From the NCBI RefSeq assembly GCF_005893125.1, contig NZ_VCJS01000015.1:44939-108938 (forward strand): a stretch of 64,000 nt of DNA, written 5' to 3'. The first letter of the stretch is position 1; each line of letters starts with the position of its first letter. The position numbers and the translations under genes are program-made. The stretch comes from Nonomuraea basaltis (GTDB lineage Bacteria; Actinomycetota; Actinomycetes; Streptosporangiales; Streptosporangiaceae). Positions 9,065 through 17,920 of this stretch are shown here, in pieces. The notes under the pieces were generated by a model. The model ran no database searches, was not told the DNA's origin, and was given only the letters and a program-made list of their open reading frames with translations.

Positions 9065-9775
9065 ATGGCCCGCCGGGCATTGGCCGTCGTGGCGGCGCTC
9101 CTCCTGGTCATCGCCGGTGTGACGGCGTGTGGCACGGAGGCCAGGGGCGTCTGCGGCGTGATCGTGGACTCGACCAGCTACGCCGACCCCGCCACCTCCA
9201 GGAACGACGTCACCTCCAAGCTGCCCGCCTTCGCCCAGGGCTGTGACTGGATCGGTTTCGCGGCCGTCACGGGCAGCTCGGAGAGCAGCGCGTGCCGCCA
9301 GGACCCGGTGTCCATCGCCGCCACCCAGGCCGAGAACCCCAACGACAACCCCGTCGTCGAGGACCGCGTCAGGGCCCACCGCATCACGGAGGTGCTGCCG
9401 CGAGCGCTCCAGCTGTTCGACTGCCCGGCGGAAGGCGAGGGCTCGGACGTGCTGGGCGCCCTGCGCTACCTGGTCAAGCAGCTCAGCGCGCAGCGGCAGC
9501 CGGACAAGGCGCACCAGATCATCGTGTTCAGCGACCTGATCAACAACCGGGGCGACCTGAACATCAACAAGCTGGACCTGAGCGAGGGCGCCCGCAAGCA
9601 GAAGATCAAGGAGCTGCGGGACGCACGGCTCCTGCCCGACATGACCGGGTACTCGGTGGTCGTCCATGGCTTCCTGCGGGAGAAGACGTCGAGCCCCGAC
9701 CGGTTCCCCCTGCTCGAAGGCTTCTGGCGGGAGGCCTTCGAGTCAGCGGGTGCGGCCACGGTTGACCTGCTGTAG
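9065..9775 (+). CDS. Putative lipoprotein with VWA-like fold
   Basis: 236 residues from the ATG at 9065, which is preceded by GGAGG at good spacing and begins a canonical lipoprotein signal (MARRALAVV...VTACG, lipobox Cys about residue 22). The frame also extends back to a GTG at 8942 that overlaps the previous gene, but that adds about 40 Arg-rich residues before the signal. The mature part looks like a von Willebrand A-type fold: GVIVDSTSY at the first strand and HQIIVFSDLINNRGD later, giving a partial metal-site pattern. Several Cys residues may form disulfides. Function unknown; it would sit on the outer face of the membrane next to the other two unknown genes here. Confidence 0.6.
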   Translation: MARRALAVVAALLLVIAGVTACGTEARGVCGVIVDSTSYADPATSRNDVTSKLPAFAQGCDWIGFAAVTGSSESSACRQDPVSIAATQAENPNDNPVVEDRVRAHRITEVLPRALQLFDCPAEGEGSDVLGALRYLVKQLSAQRQPDKAHQIIVFSDLINNRGDLNINKLDLSEGARKQKIKELRDARLLPDMTGYSVVVHGFLREKTSSPDRFPLLEGFWREAFESAGAATVDLL

Positions 9776-9840
9776 GAAGCGGGCACGGCGGCGGCCACGT
9801 CGCGCGGCGCCACCACGGTCATGCCGCCGCAGCCCAGTTC

Positions 9841-9852
9841 GAGAGCGCTCTC
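9841..9852. promoter_or_regulatory. LacI-family operator, distal copy
   Basis: Perfect palindrome GAGAGCGCTCTC with the central CG step typical of LacI-family operators. It lies 101 bp (centre to centre) upstream of a second identical core, a spacing that would allow repression by looping. Confidence 0.65.
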
Positions 9853-9905
9853 TCACTCCGCCTACCGGCGGCCTCACTGCCGCGTCAAGCGCGTCGTGCG
9901 CAATA

Positions 9906-9934
9906 TTGACAGGAAGTAAGCGCCGTGTTCACAT
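9906..9934 (+). promoter_or_regulatory. Promoter of the GH16 gene
   Basis: TTGACA at 9906-9911, a 17-bp spacer, then TCACAT at 9929-9934. The -35 is consensus. The proximal operator begins 6 bp after the -10, over the expected transcription start. Confidence 0.55.
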
Positions 9935-9940
9935 CACGTG

Positions 9941-9954
9941 AGAGAGCGCTCTCT
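9941..9954. promoter_or_regulatory. LacI-family operator, proximal copy
   Basis: Palindrome AGAGAGCGCTCTCT containing the same 12-bp core as the distal copy, placed just downstream of the promoter -10. A bound repressor would block initiation. The fused GH1-LacI protein encoded at 12817-15177 is the obvious candidate (inference). Confidence 0.7.
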
Positions 9955-9991
9955 TCAAAACGACGCCTCCCGCACCCCCCTGGAGCGACGA

Positions 9992-11365
9992 ATGACGACA
10001 ACGATCCGGCACCGGCGCCGCCTGGCGGCAGTGGCCGTGGTGCTCATGGCACTCACGGGCCTGCTGGTCAAGGCGGCCGTCAGCGCCTCGGCCGCCGTCC
10101 CGCCCACCCCGTCCGGATGGTCGCTGGTCTGGTCCGACGACTTCAACGGCGGCGCGGGCGCCCTTCCTTCGTCGGCCAACTGGATCATCGACACGGGGCA
10201 CTCGTACCCGGGCGGCCCGGCCAACTGGGGCACCGGCGAGGTCCAGAACTACACCTCCAGCACCTCCAACCTCAGCCTCGACGGCTCGGGCAACCTGCGC
10301 ATCACGCCCCTGCGCAGCGGCTCGGGAGAGTGGACCTCGGCCCGCATCGAGACCAGGCGCGCCGACTTCAAGCCCGCCGACGGGCGCATCCTGCGCATCG
10401 AGGGCCGCATCCAGATGCCGAACGTGACCGGCAACGCGGCGCTGGGCTACTGGCCGGCGTTCTGGGCGCTCGGCTCGCCGTACCGGGGGAACTACTGGAA
10501 CTGGCCGGGCATCGGCGAGTTCGACATCATGGAGAACGTCAACGGCATCAACTCCGTCTGGGGCGTGCTGCACTGCGGCGTCAACCCGGGTGGGCCGTGC
10601 AACGAGACGACCGGCCTCGGCGCCAGCCGCGCCTGCCCCGGCTCCACCTGCCAGTCGGCCTACCACACGTACCGCTTCGAGTGGGACCGCAGCGTGAGCC
10701 CCAACCAGTTGCGGTGGTACGTGGACGGCCAGCAGTTCCACGGCGTGAACCAGTCCCAGTTCGACGCCACCACCTGGAACAACATGACCGGCCACGCCGG
10801 CTACTTCCTGCTGCTGAACGTGGCGATGGGCGGCGCGTTCCCCGACGCCCTGGCCGGCCCGACGCCGACGGCGGCGACCGTGCCCGGACGACCCATGATG
10901 GTGGACTACGTGGCGGTGTGGCAGAGCGGCACCGGCCCCACCAATCCCCCTGGTGGCGTCGACGCCCGCTCCACCATCCAGGCCGAGCGCCACCAGGCCC
11001 AGTCGGGCACCATCGTCGAGACGACCACCGACACGGGCGGCGGGCAGAACGTCGGCGCCATCTCCAACGGCGACTGGCTCCGCTACGACGGGGTGAACTT
11101 CGGCACGGCGGCGGCCACGCAGTTCAGGGCCAGGGTGGCCTCCGGGGCGGCGGCCGGCGTGAGCGGTCTGGTGCAGGTCAGGCTGGACAGCCCCACTGCC
11201 GCGCCCATCGGCGACTTCGCCGTCGCCAACACGGGCGGGTGGCAGAGCTGGCGCACGGTGCCCGCCAACATCTTGGGGGTGACCGGCACGCACACGGTGT
11301 ACCTGACCTTCAGCAGCGGCCAGCCCGCCGACTTCGTCAACGTCAACTGGTTCTCCTTCTCCTGA
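9992..11365 (+). CDS. Secreted GH16 beta-glucanase with C-terminal CBM6
   Basis: 457 residues; ATG at 9992 preceded by GGAG, better than an upstream in-frame start that overlaps the operator. Signal peptide residues 1-35 ends in SASA. The GH16 domain spans about 40-310, with the catalytic GEFDIMEN motif (nucleophile Glu176, helper Asp178, acid/base Glu181). This subtype is usual for endo-1,3-beta-glucanases (laminarinases). After a short PTNPPGG linker, residues 325-457 form a CBM6 module (IQAERH opening, NVGAISNGDWLRYDGV, closing VNVNWFSFS). It would break down beta-1,3- or mixed-linkage glucan outside the cell, and seems controlled by the two LacI-type operators upstream. Confidence 0.9.
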   Translation: MTTTIRHRRRLAAVAVVLMALTGLLVKAAVSASAAVPPTPSGWSLVWSDDFNGGAGALPSSANWIIDTGHSYPGGPANWGTGEVQNYTSSTSNLSLDGSGNLRITPLRSGSGEWTSARIETRRADFKPADGRILRIEGRIQMPNVTGNAALGYWPAFWALGSPYRGNYWNWPGIGEFDIMENVNGINSVWGVLHCGVNPGGPCNETTGLGASRACPGSTCQSAYHTYRFEWDRSVSPNQLRWYVDGQQFHGVNQSQFDATTWNNMTGHAGYFLLLNVAMGGAFPDALAGPTPTAATVPGRPMMVDYVAVWQSGTGPTNPPGGVDARSTIQAERHQAQSGTIVETTTDTGGGQNVGAISNGDWLRYDGVNFGTAAATQFRARVASGAAAGVSGLVQVRLDSPTAAPIGDFAVANTGGWQSWRTVPANILGVTGTHTVYLTFSSGQPADFVNVNWFSFS

Positions 11366-11537
11366 GGCTCGACCTCCTGAGCCCGCCGGAGTCCCGTCCC
11401 GCACCGAGCGGGACTCCGGTCAGAGGGTCTCGAAGAGGCTCGGGGAACCTCGACCGGGAACAGGTTGGGGCCGTGCAGCGGGCCGTCGGAGCATCCAGGC
11501 GTTTAGCATCGAAGGCAGGACCCTCGTTGGAGGCCGG

Positions 11538-12710
11538 ATGCGCTTCATTCGCCGGAAGCAGGACGAACCTCTCGAGCCTGGCCAGGTCACCCGCATCACG
11601 CCTGCCGTCGCGTACGACGGCGACCTCTACCACCTGCCCGACTGGCCGCGTCGGCGCCGTGAGGAGCGCGAGCTGGGCCGCGCGCACGCGGCCGACGGGC
11701 AGATCGACACGCTGACGCTCCAGACCGGCAGCGTGCCGCGCTTCCACGAGCTGGAGGACGAGCGGCTGGCCGAGTTAGCCGAGCTGGACGAGCGTACCGA
11801 GCAGGAGATCCAGCAGGCGCGGGCCGAGTTCGAGGCCCAGAAGATCAGGCTCGCGGAGTCGCAGCGCGCGTTCGGGGAGGCGCGCAAGGCCCTCGATGAC
11901 AGCCAGCGCCGCGTCACGGAGCTGGAGCAGCCGAGCAAGCGGCCCGGCGACGGCCGGCCCAGCTCGATCGCGATCTCCGGCAGCCACTGGCCGCTCATCC
12001 GCCGCTGGCTGCCCGCCGCGCTCCTCCTGCTGCTCCTGCTGATCGTCGAGGTCCCGATCCTCTACCAGGTGATCCTGAGCTGGGGCGACAGCGTCGCGAT
12101 GACCGCGCTGCTGGCCGCGGGCGCCGCCTTGATCATGCTGGTCGCGCCCCACATGTACGGGAGGACGTTTCGGTCCTGGCAGGAGCACGGCAGCTCGGCC
12201 AAGGGCCGCTGGCTGCTGATCGGCGTGGCGGTCGTCTGGCTCGGCCTCATCGTCGCGGTGGCCGTGCTGCGCCGGGACGCCCTGGTCAAGCCGCTGATCG
12301 TGGACGGCCAGGAGATCGGACCCACGTCGGAGGGCGTGGGCACGCTGCCCACCATGATCCTGCTCCTCGCCCTCCTCGTCGCGACCGCGCTCATCGCCGC
12401 CGATCTGGGGCGTCGGATGCACAATCCCAACGACCGCCGGCTGCGGGAGCTGCGGGCCAAGCGCGACGCCGAGGCCGCCGTCTCCGCCGCCGCCCAGGCC
12501 GCCTACCAGCGCGACGCCGGCTACGCGGAGAGCATCGCCCAGTACCTCCAGGCGGTGGACCGCCGCAAGGCCAGCCGTCTGCGCCAGCTGGACAGCGGCT
12601 TCGACAGTCTGGCCACCGCGTACCTCGGGGGCGTGGTCGAGGGACTCAAGGATCCGGAAGCGGCCAGCTGGGCCGAGCGCATCGTGCTGCGCCGCCGCAC
12701 CCGCTCCTGA
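11538..12710 (+). CDS. Coiled-coil membrane protein of unknown function
   Basis: 390 residues. The N-terminal 135 residues are soluble and include a coiled coil (about 75-135, rich in ELDERTEQEIQQARAEFE-type heptads). Four hydrophobic segments follow at about 155-175, 185-205, 225-245 and 270-290, then a second charged helical region RRLRELRAKRDAEAAVSAAA and an Arg-rich C-terminus. It looks like a membrane-anchored scaffold with cytoplasmic coiled coils at both ends. No family recognised. It may belong with the coiled-coil gene at 8004 and the VWA-like lipoprotein at 9065, from which it is separated by the GH16 gene. Confidence 0.6.
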   Translation: MRFIRRKQDEPLEPGQVTRITPAVAYDGDLYHLPDWPRRRREERELGRAHAADGQIDTLTLQTGSVPRFHELEDERLAELAELDERTEQEIQQARAEFEAQKIRLAESQRAFGEARKALDDSQRRVTELEQPSKRPGDGRPSSIAISGSHWPLIRRWLPAALLLLLLLIVEVPILYQVILSWGDSVAMTALLAAGAALIMLVAPHMYGRTFRSWQEHGSSAKGRWLLIGVAVVWLGLIVAVAVLRRDALVKPLIVDGQEIGPTSEGVGTLPTMILLLALLVATALIAADLGRRMHNPNDRRLRELRAKRDAEAAVSAAAQAAYQRDAGYAESIAQYLQAVDRRKASRLRQLDSGFDSLATAYLGGVVEGLKDPEAASWAERIVLRRRTRS

Positions 12711-12816
12711 CCGCCGCATCCGGTTGCCGAGCCCATCGTGCCGCGGTTGAGCCTGCGGCACGTGTCTCACATCGCGATCTTCCGAAATCTTTCTACGCCG
12801 GATTCTCCGGGGGCGG

Positions 12817-15177
12817 TCAGGTGGAATCCCGGACCACGACGCGGGCGGGCAGGACGACGGACTCGGTGTGCCGGCCCTCCAGCCGCGACAGCAGCAGCCG
12901 CGCGACCGCCAGCGCCTGGTCCGCGACCGGGACGCGGACGGTGGTGAGCCCCGGCGTGGTGGCCGAGGCGGCGTCGATGTCGTCGAAGCCGACGATCGCC
13001 AGGTCCTCCGGCACCCGCCGCCCGGCCTCCCGCGCCGCCTGCAGCGCCCCGATGGCGAGCTGGTCGCTGGCGGCGAAGACGGCGTCGAGGGCGGGCTCGT
13101 CGCCGAGGAGCCGCCGGGTCGCCACCGCGCCCGACGACCGGGTGAGGTCCGCGAGCGCCAGCAGCGGCTGCAGGCCGGCGCGCCCCAGCGCGGTCCGGTG
13201 GCCGGCCATGCGGTCCTGCATGGCGACCAGGTCCAAGGGGCCGCAGATCATGCCGATCCGGCGGCGCCCGCGGGACAAGAGGTGCTGGGTCGCGGCCTGC
13301 GCGCCGCCGGCGTTGTCGACGTCCGCGTACGGCACCATCGAGGCGATCGCGGGCTTGCCCAGCAGCACGATCGGCACGCCGGTGCGGGAGAGCCGCTCGG
13401 CCAGCGTGTCGCCCCGGTCGGGCGGCAGCAGCACGACGCCGTCCACCAGGCGCGCCTCCACGTGCTGGACGATGCGCCGGTGGCTCTCGGCCGTGTCCGC
13501 GAGCATGAGTGTGATCTGCTTGCCCGCGCCCTCCAAGAGGCTGGTGACGTACTGGGCGACGGCGGCCGTGAGCTGGTCGCCGCCCTGCCTGGGGACGGAC
13601 AGGACCAGCGCGATCGCGTTGGTGCGGCGCGTGACCAGGCTGCGGGCGGCCGCGTTGGGCACGTACCCCAGCTCCCTGACCACCCGCAGCACCGCCTCGC
13701 GGGCCACGGGGCTCACCGACGCCTCGCCGTTGACCACGCGCGAGACCGTGGCCCGGGAGACGCCGGCGCGGGCGGCCACGGTCTCCAGGGTGGGGCGCTT
13801 GGGGCCGGTCTCGGTCAGGCCGTTGCGCTTGATGACGTCGCGGTACCACAGCGCGCTGTCCTTGAGCCGCCGCCGCTGAGTGGCGAAGTCGACGTGGACG
13901 AGGCCGAACTTGCGCTGGTAGCCGTCGACCCATTCGAGGTTGTCGAGCAGCGTCCAGACGAGGTATCCGCGGACCTTGACGCCCTCCTCGACGGCCGAGC
14001 GCACGGCGCGCAGGTGCTCCTCGATGAAGCTGATGCGCTCCACGTCGTGGATGCCGTCGGCGGTCACCACGTCGACGAAGTCCGCGCCGTTCTCTGTGAT
14101 CATCAGCTCGGTCTCGGGGAACTCCGAGGCCAGGCGGCGCAGCAGCAGGGACAGGCACCCGGGGACGATGGGCCAGCCCATGGCGGTGACCGCCGTGGGC
14201 ACCGTGCAGAAGAGCACGCCCTCGCTTCCGGGGAAGGCCGCGTCGGCGGGCTCGCTGGGCTGCGCCTGCACGACCAGCGGGGTGTAGTAATTGACGCCGA
14301 GCAGGTCGACGGGCTGGGCGATGAGCTCCAGGTCGCCGTCGCGCACGTGGCCGAGGCCCGCGGTGCGCTCGATGATCGGCAGCAGGTCGGCCGGGTACGC
14401 GCCGCGCAGCATCGGGTCCAGGAACTGCCGGTTGGCCAGGGCGTCGATCCTGGCCACGGCCTCGGCGTCCTCGGCCGGCAGCGGCCTGCCGAGGTCGCTC
14501 ACCTGGGCGGGCGTCACGACGGGCGAGATGTTGAGCACGGCGCCCACCTTCGACGCCCCGGCCGCGCGCAGCGCCTGGGCGCCGAGCCCGTGCGCGAGCA
14601 GCAAATGGTGGGCGCTCAGGAACGCCTCTGCGGCCGATTTCCGCCCCGGCGCGTGAATGCCGGAGCCGTGGCCGAGAAAGGCCGCGACCCACGGCTCGTT
14701 GACCGTGAACCAGGTGTCGACCCGATCTCCCAGCCGCTCGTAAACAGCTCTGGCGTAATCGGCGAAATGGTGGGCGGTATCCCGGGCCGGCCAGCCGCCG
14801 GCGTCCTCCAGAGCCTGCGGCAAATCCCAATGATAAAGCGTCGCATAAGGCGTGATGCCCGCGTGGAGCAGCTCGTCGAGCAGCCTGTCGTAAAAGTCGA
14901 GCCCCGCCGGGTTCACCTTGCCGGCCCCGTCGGGAAACACTCGGGGCCAGCTCACCGAGAACCGGTAGGCGGCCATTCCCAGGTCTTTCATCAGCCGCAC
15001 GTCTTCGGGATATCGGTGGTAATGGTCGCACGCCTCGGCGCGGTCTGCGGAAAAGGTGTCCCAAATGGACAGCCCGCGGCCGTCGGCGGACGTCGCCCCC
15101 TCGATCTGGAACGCTGACGTCGACACTCCCCAGACGAAACCCTCAGGGAAACGTGCGGTGCTCGTTGTTGAGCTCAT
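12817..15177 (-). CDS. Fusion protein: GH1 beta-glucosidase + LacI-family regulator
   Basis: 786 residues in one frame. Residues 1 to about 455 are a complete GH1 enzyme: opening FPEGFVWGVSTSAFQIEGA, acid/base Glu161 in TVNEPW, nucleophile Glu362 in MITENGAD, and the closing WYRDVIKRNGL. From about residue 458 a complete LacI protein follows: helix-turn-helix RPTLETVAARAGVSRATVSR, hinge AARSLVTRRTN, then the sugar-binding core with AIVGFDDID near the end. GH1 and LacI genes are often neighbours (bglC-cebR type), but here no stop and no ATG, GTG or TTG start lies near the junction, so the regulator can only be made as part of the fusion. No signal peptide, so cytosolic. Likely hydrolyses cellobiose or laminaribiose and regulates glucan genes. 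Confidence 0.88.
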   Translation of the reverse strand: MSSTTSTARFPEGFVWGVSTSAFQIEGATSADGRGLSIWDTFSADRAEACDHYHRYPEDVRLMKDLGMAAYRFSVSWPRVFPDGAGKVNPAGLDFYDRLLDELLHAGITPYATLYHWDLPQALEDAGGWPARDTAHHFADYARAVYERLGDRVDTWFTVNEPWVAAFLGHGSGIHAPGRKSAAEAFLSAHHLLLAHGLGAQALRAAGASKVGAVLNISPVVTPAQVSDLGRPLPAEDAEAVARIDALANRQFLDPMLRGAYPADLLPIIERTAGLGHVRDGDLELIAQPVDLLGVNYYTPLVVQAQPSEPADAAFPGSEGVLFCTVPTAVTAMGWPIVPGCLSLLLRRLASEFPETELMITENGADFVDVVTADGIHDVERISFIEEHLRAVRSAVEEGVKVRGYLVWTLLDNLEWVDGYQRKFGLVHVDFATQRRRLKDSALWYRDVIKRNGLTETGPKRPTLETVAARAGVSRATVSRVVNGEASVSPVAREAVLRVVRELGYVPNAAARSLVTRRTNAIALVLSVPRQGGDQLTAAVAQYVTSLLEGAGKQITLMLADTAESHRRIVQHVEARLVDGVVLLPPDRGDTLAERLSRTGVPIVLLGKPAIASMVPYADVDNAGGAQAATQHLLSRGRRRIGMICGPLDLVAMQDRMAGHRTALGRAGLQPLLALADLTRSSGAVATRRLLGDEPALDAVFAASDQLAIGALQAAREAGRRVPEDLAIVGFDDIDAASATTPGLTTVRVPVADQALAVARLLLSRLEGRHTESVVLPARVVVRDST

Positions 15178-15258
15178 TCTGGCGAAGACCCTCCGGTGAA
15201 GCTTCAGAGCGTCCAGTCTCTCGCGCGCCGCTCATCGCGCGCCAGACTGGCCAGGCTG

Positions 15259-15264
15259 TATACA
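15259..15264 (+). promoter_or_regulatory. -10 box of a leaderless lrp-type gene
   Basis: TATACA ends 6 bp before the GTG at 15271, placing the transcription start at or next to the start codon. No clear -35. Supports the shorter Lrp start. Confidence 0.45.
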
Positions 15265-15270
15265 GAGCGC

Positions 15271-15756
15271 GTGGAACTGGACCGGCTCGATCGTGACATC
15301 ATCGCGGCGCTCGTCGACGACGCCCGCGCGACCTATGCGGAGATCGGCCATCAGGTGGGGCTGAGCGCGTCGGCGGTCAAGCGGCGGGTGGACCGGCTGC
15401 GCGAGAGCGGGGCGATCACCGGGTTCAGCGCTCGGGTGTCGCCGCAGGCGCTCGGCTGGACGACCGAGGCTTACGTGGAGCTGTTCTGCCAGGGCAAGAC
15501 CAAGCCGTCGGACATCGCGCTGGCCGTGGCCAAGTTCCCGGAGGTGGTGGCGGCGGCCACGATCACCGGCGAGGCGGACGCGCTGCTGCACATCAGGGCG
15601 ACGGACGTACGGCATGTGGAGCGGGTGATCGAGCGCATCGCGGCGCAGTCGTTCGTGGTGCGGACCAAGAGCTCCATCGTGCTGTCGCGGCTGATTGACA
15701 CCCCTCCCGGGACGGTCGTGCCGGAGCCGCGCAACGGATCATCGCCTCCCGGCTGA
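15271..15756 (+). CDS. Lrp/AsnC-family transcriptional regulator
   Basis: 161 residues from GTG 15271; an upstream GTG at 15196 would add 25 Arg/Ser-rich residues not expected in the family, and a -10 box sits just before the chosen start. The N-terminal winged helix opens LDRLDRDIIAALVDDARATY and has the recognition segment VGLSASAVKRRVDRL. The RAM ligand-binding domain follows (AAATITGEADALLHI, VRTKSSIVLSRL). Lrp proteins bind amino acids and control their metabolism. The downstream genes are a DDAH-like hydrolase and ornithine aminotransferase, so an arginine- or ornithine-responsive regulator is likely (inference). Confidence 0.88.
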   Translation: MELDRLDRDIIAALVDDARATYAEIGHQVGLSASAVKRRVDRLRESGAITGFSARVSPQALGWTTEAYVELFCQGKTKPSDIALAVAKFPEVVAAATITGEADALLHIRATDVRHVERVIERIAAQSFVVRTKSSIVLSRLIDTPPGTVVPEPRNGSSPPG

Positions 15757-15879
15757 TATAAGCAACAGACCCGCGCCAACACGCAATGCCGACCGCTGGC
15801 CTGCACAAACATGCGTTCTTAGGCTGTCTCCGTCCCCTCAGAACGGGATATCCGCCTATAAATTTCGACGGAGAACTGC

Positions 15880-16677
15880 ATGCCCAAACACTTCCTCATG
15901 TGCCGTCCGGACTACTTCACGGTCGAGTACGCGATCAACCCGTGGATGCATCCCGAGGCCGGCGCGGACCGCGACGTGGCGGTCCGGCAGTGGGAGGGCC
16001 TGAAAGCGGCGTACGAGGAGCTCGGCCACCAGGTCAGCCTGATCGACCCGATCGAGGGGCTGCCCGACATGGTGTTCGCCGCCAACGGCGCGCTGGTCGT
16101 GGGCGGGCGCGTCTACGGCGCCAGGTTCGCCTACCCGCAGCGCGGCCCCGAGGGACCGGCCTACCTGCGCTGGTTCACCGAGCGCGGCTACCCGGCGCTG
16201 GAGGCGGAGCACGTCAACGAGGGCGAGGGCGATTTCCTCACGCTCGACGAGGTCGTCCTCGCCGGCACCGGTTTCCGCACGGACGTGGCGGCCCACCAGG
16301 AGGCGCAGGAGTACCTGGGCCGCCCGGTGATCTCCCTCACGCTGGTGGATCCCCGCTTCTACCACCTCGACACGGCGCTGTTCCCGCTCGACGGCCGCAA
16401 CGTCGCCTACTACCCGGAGGCGTTCTCCGCGGGCAGCCAGGCGGTGCTGCGCCGGATGTTCCCCGACGCGGTGCTCGCGACCGCCGAGGACGCCGAGGTG
16501 CTGGGCCTTAACGCGGTCAGCGACGGCACGAACGTGGTCATCAACGCCGAGGCCTCCAACCTCCAGCTGGAGCTCAAGCGCCGCGGCTACGAGGTGATCC
16601 CGATCCAGCTGTCGGAGCTGCGCAAAGCGGGCGGGGGCCCCAAGTGCTGCACACTGGAGATCAGGGGGGAGAACTGA
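15880..16677 (+). CDS. Amidinotransferase-superfamily hydrolase (DDAH-like)
   Basis: 265 residues with GGAGA before the ATG. Pentein-fold enzyme of the arginine deiminase/dimethylargininase group: N-terminal MCRPDYFTVEYAINPWM, the catalytic His in FYHLDTALFPL, and the catalytic Cys in GPKCCTLEIRG near the C-terminus. These enzymes attack the guanidinium carbon of arginine or methylated arginine, releasing citrulline or ornithine-type products. One base separates its stop from the ornithine aminotransferase ATG, so it probably feeds that enzyme in arginine catabolism. Whether the substrate is arginine or dimethylarginine cannot be told. Confidence 0.85.
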   Translation: MPKHFLMCRPDYFTVEYAINPWMHPEAGADRDVAVRQWEGLKAAYEELGHQVSLIDPIEGLPDMVFAANGALVVGGRVYGARFAYPQRGPEGPAYLRWFTERGYPALEAEHVNEGEGDFLTLDEVVLAGTGFRTDVAAHQEAQEYLGRPVISLTLVDPRFYHLDTALFPLDGRNVAYYPEAFSAGSQAVLRRMFPDAVLATAEDAEVLGLNAVSDGTNVVINAEASNLQLELKRRGYEVIPIQLSELRKAGGGPKCCTLEIRGEN

Positions 16678-16678
16678 C

Positions 16679-17899
16679 ATGACCAGCAGCGCAGAACTGA
16701 TCGAGTTGAGCGAGCGCCGCAGCGCACACAACTACCATCCGCTGCCCGTCGTGATCCACGAGGCGCACGGCGCCTGGGTCACCGACGTGGACGGCAGACG
16801 ATACCTGGACTGCCTGTCCGGCTACTCGTCGCTCAACTTCGGCCACGGCAACCCGAAGATCATCGAGGCCGCTCAGGAGCAGTTGCAGAGGCTGACCCTG
16901 ACCAGCCGGGCCTTCTACCACGACCAGTTCGCGCGGTTCTGCGCCGGGCTCGGCGACCTCACGGGCAAGGACATGATCCTGCCCATGAACACCGGCGCCG
17001 AGGCCGTCGAGACCGCCATCAAGGTGGCGCGCAAGTGGGGCTACGAGGTCAAGGGCGTGGAGCCGGACCAGGCCAACATCATCGTGATGGAGAACAACTT
17101 CCACGGCCGCACCACCACGATCGTCAGCTTCTCCACCGACCCGGAGGCGCACGACAACTTCGGCCCGTACACGCCGGGCTTCCGGCTCGTCCCCTACGGC
17201 TCCATCGACCCGATCAGGGAGGCCGTCGACGCCAACACCGTCGCCGTGCTGGTCGAGCCGATCCAGGGCGAGGCCGGGGTGCTGGTGCCGCCGGACGGGT
17301 ACCTGAGCGACATCCGCGCGCTCTGCTCGGCCGAGGGCATCCTGATGGTCGCCGACGAGATCCAGTCGGGGCTGGGGCGTACCGGGCAGACGTTCGCGTG
17401 CGACTACGAAGGGGTCGTGCCCGACATCTACGTCCTGGGCAAGGCGCTCGGCGGCGGCGTCGTGCCGGTGTCGGCCATCGCGGCGAACCGGGACGTGCTC
17501 GGGGTCATCCACCCGGGGCAGCACGGGTCCACGTTCGGCGGGAACCCGCTGGCGTGCGCGGTCGGCAACGCGGTCATCGAGATCCTCGCCACAGGCGAGT
17601 TCCAGGCCAGGGCCGCCAAGCTGGGCGAGGTGCTGCACACCCGGCTGCGCGAGCTGATCGGCAAGGGCGTGGTGGAGGTGCGCGGGCGCGGGCTGTGGGC
17701 CGGCGTGGACATCGATCCGTCGCTGGCCACGGGGCGGGAGCTGTCGAAGGCGCTCATGAAGCGCGGCGTGCTCGCCAAGGACACGCACGGGTCCACGATC
17801 CGGCTCGCGCCGCCGATCGTCGTCTCCGAGGACGATCTGCTCTGGGGCATCGATCAGCTCGCCGATGCCCTCTACGAGATGAAGGACAACAAGCTCTAG
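16679..17899 (+). CDS. rocD: Ornithine--oxo-acid transaminase
   Basis: 406 residues, full length. Class-III PLP aminotransferase that converts ornithine and 2-oxoglutarate to glutamate-5-semialdehyde and glutamate. Visible blocks: the opening SAHNYHPLPVVIHEAHG typical of ornithine aminotransferases, NTGAEAVETAIK (phosphate/PLP), NNFHGRT, EPIQGEAGV, ADEIQSGLGRTG (PLP Asp), and the Schiff-base Lys in YVLGKALGGGVVP. The last gene of the lrp-DDAH-rocD cluster, followed by a strong terminator. Confidence 0.95.
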   Translation: MTSSAELIELSERRSAHNYHPLPVVIHEAHGAWVTDVDGRRYLDCLSGYSSLNFGHGNPKIIEAAQEQLQRLTLTSRAFYHDQFARFCAGLGDLTGKDMILPMNTGAEAVETAIKVARKWGYEVKGVEPDQANIIVMENNFHGRTTTIVSFSTDPEAHDNFGPYTPGFRLVPYGSIDPIREAVDANTVAVLVEPIQGEAGVLVPPDGYLSDIRALCSAEGILMVADEIQSGLGRTGQTFACDYEGVVPDIYVLGKALGGGVVPVSAIAANRDVLGVIHPGQHGSTFGGNPLACAVGNAVIEILATGEFQARAAKLGEVLHTRLRELIGKGVVEVRGRGLWAGVDIDPSLATGRELSKALMKRGVLAKDTHGSTIRLAPPIVVSEDDLLWGIDQLADALYEMKDNKL

Positions 17900-17920
17900 A
17901 TCCTTTACGGTGGAGCCGAG

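Noticed and set aside
9778..11120. Direct repeat GGCACGGCGGCGGCCACG at about 9783 and 11101
   Set aside because: An 18-bp low-complexity GC-rich match without flanking similarity; likely chance.
12868..15117. Plus-strand ORF of about 749 codons opposite the GH1-LacI fusion
   Set aside because: Antisense shadow with no domain; the minus-strand frame has both catalytic motifs and the helix-turn-helix.
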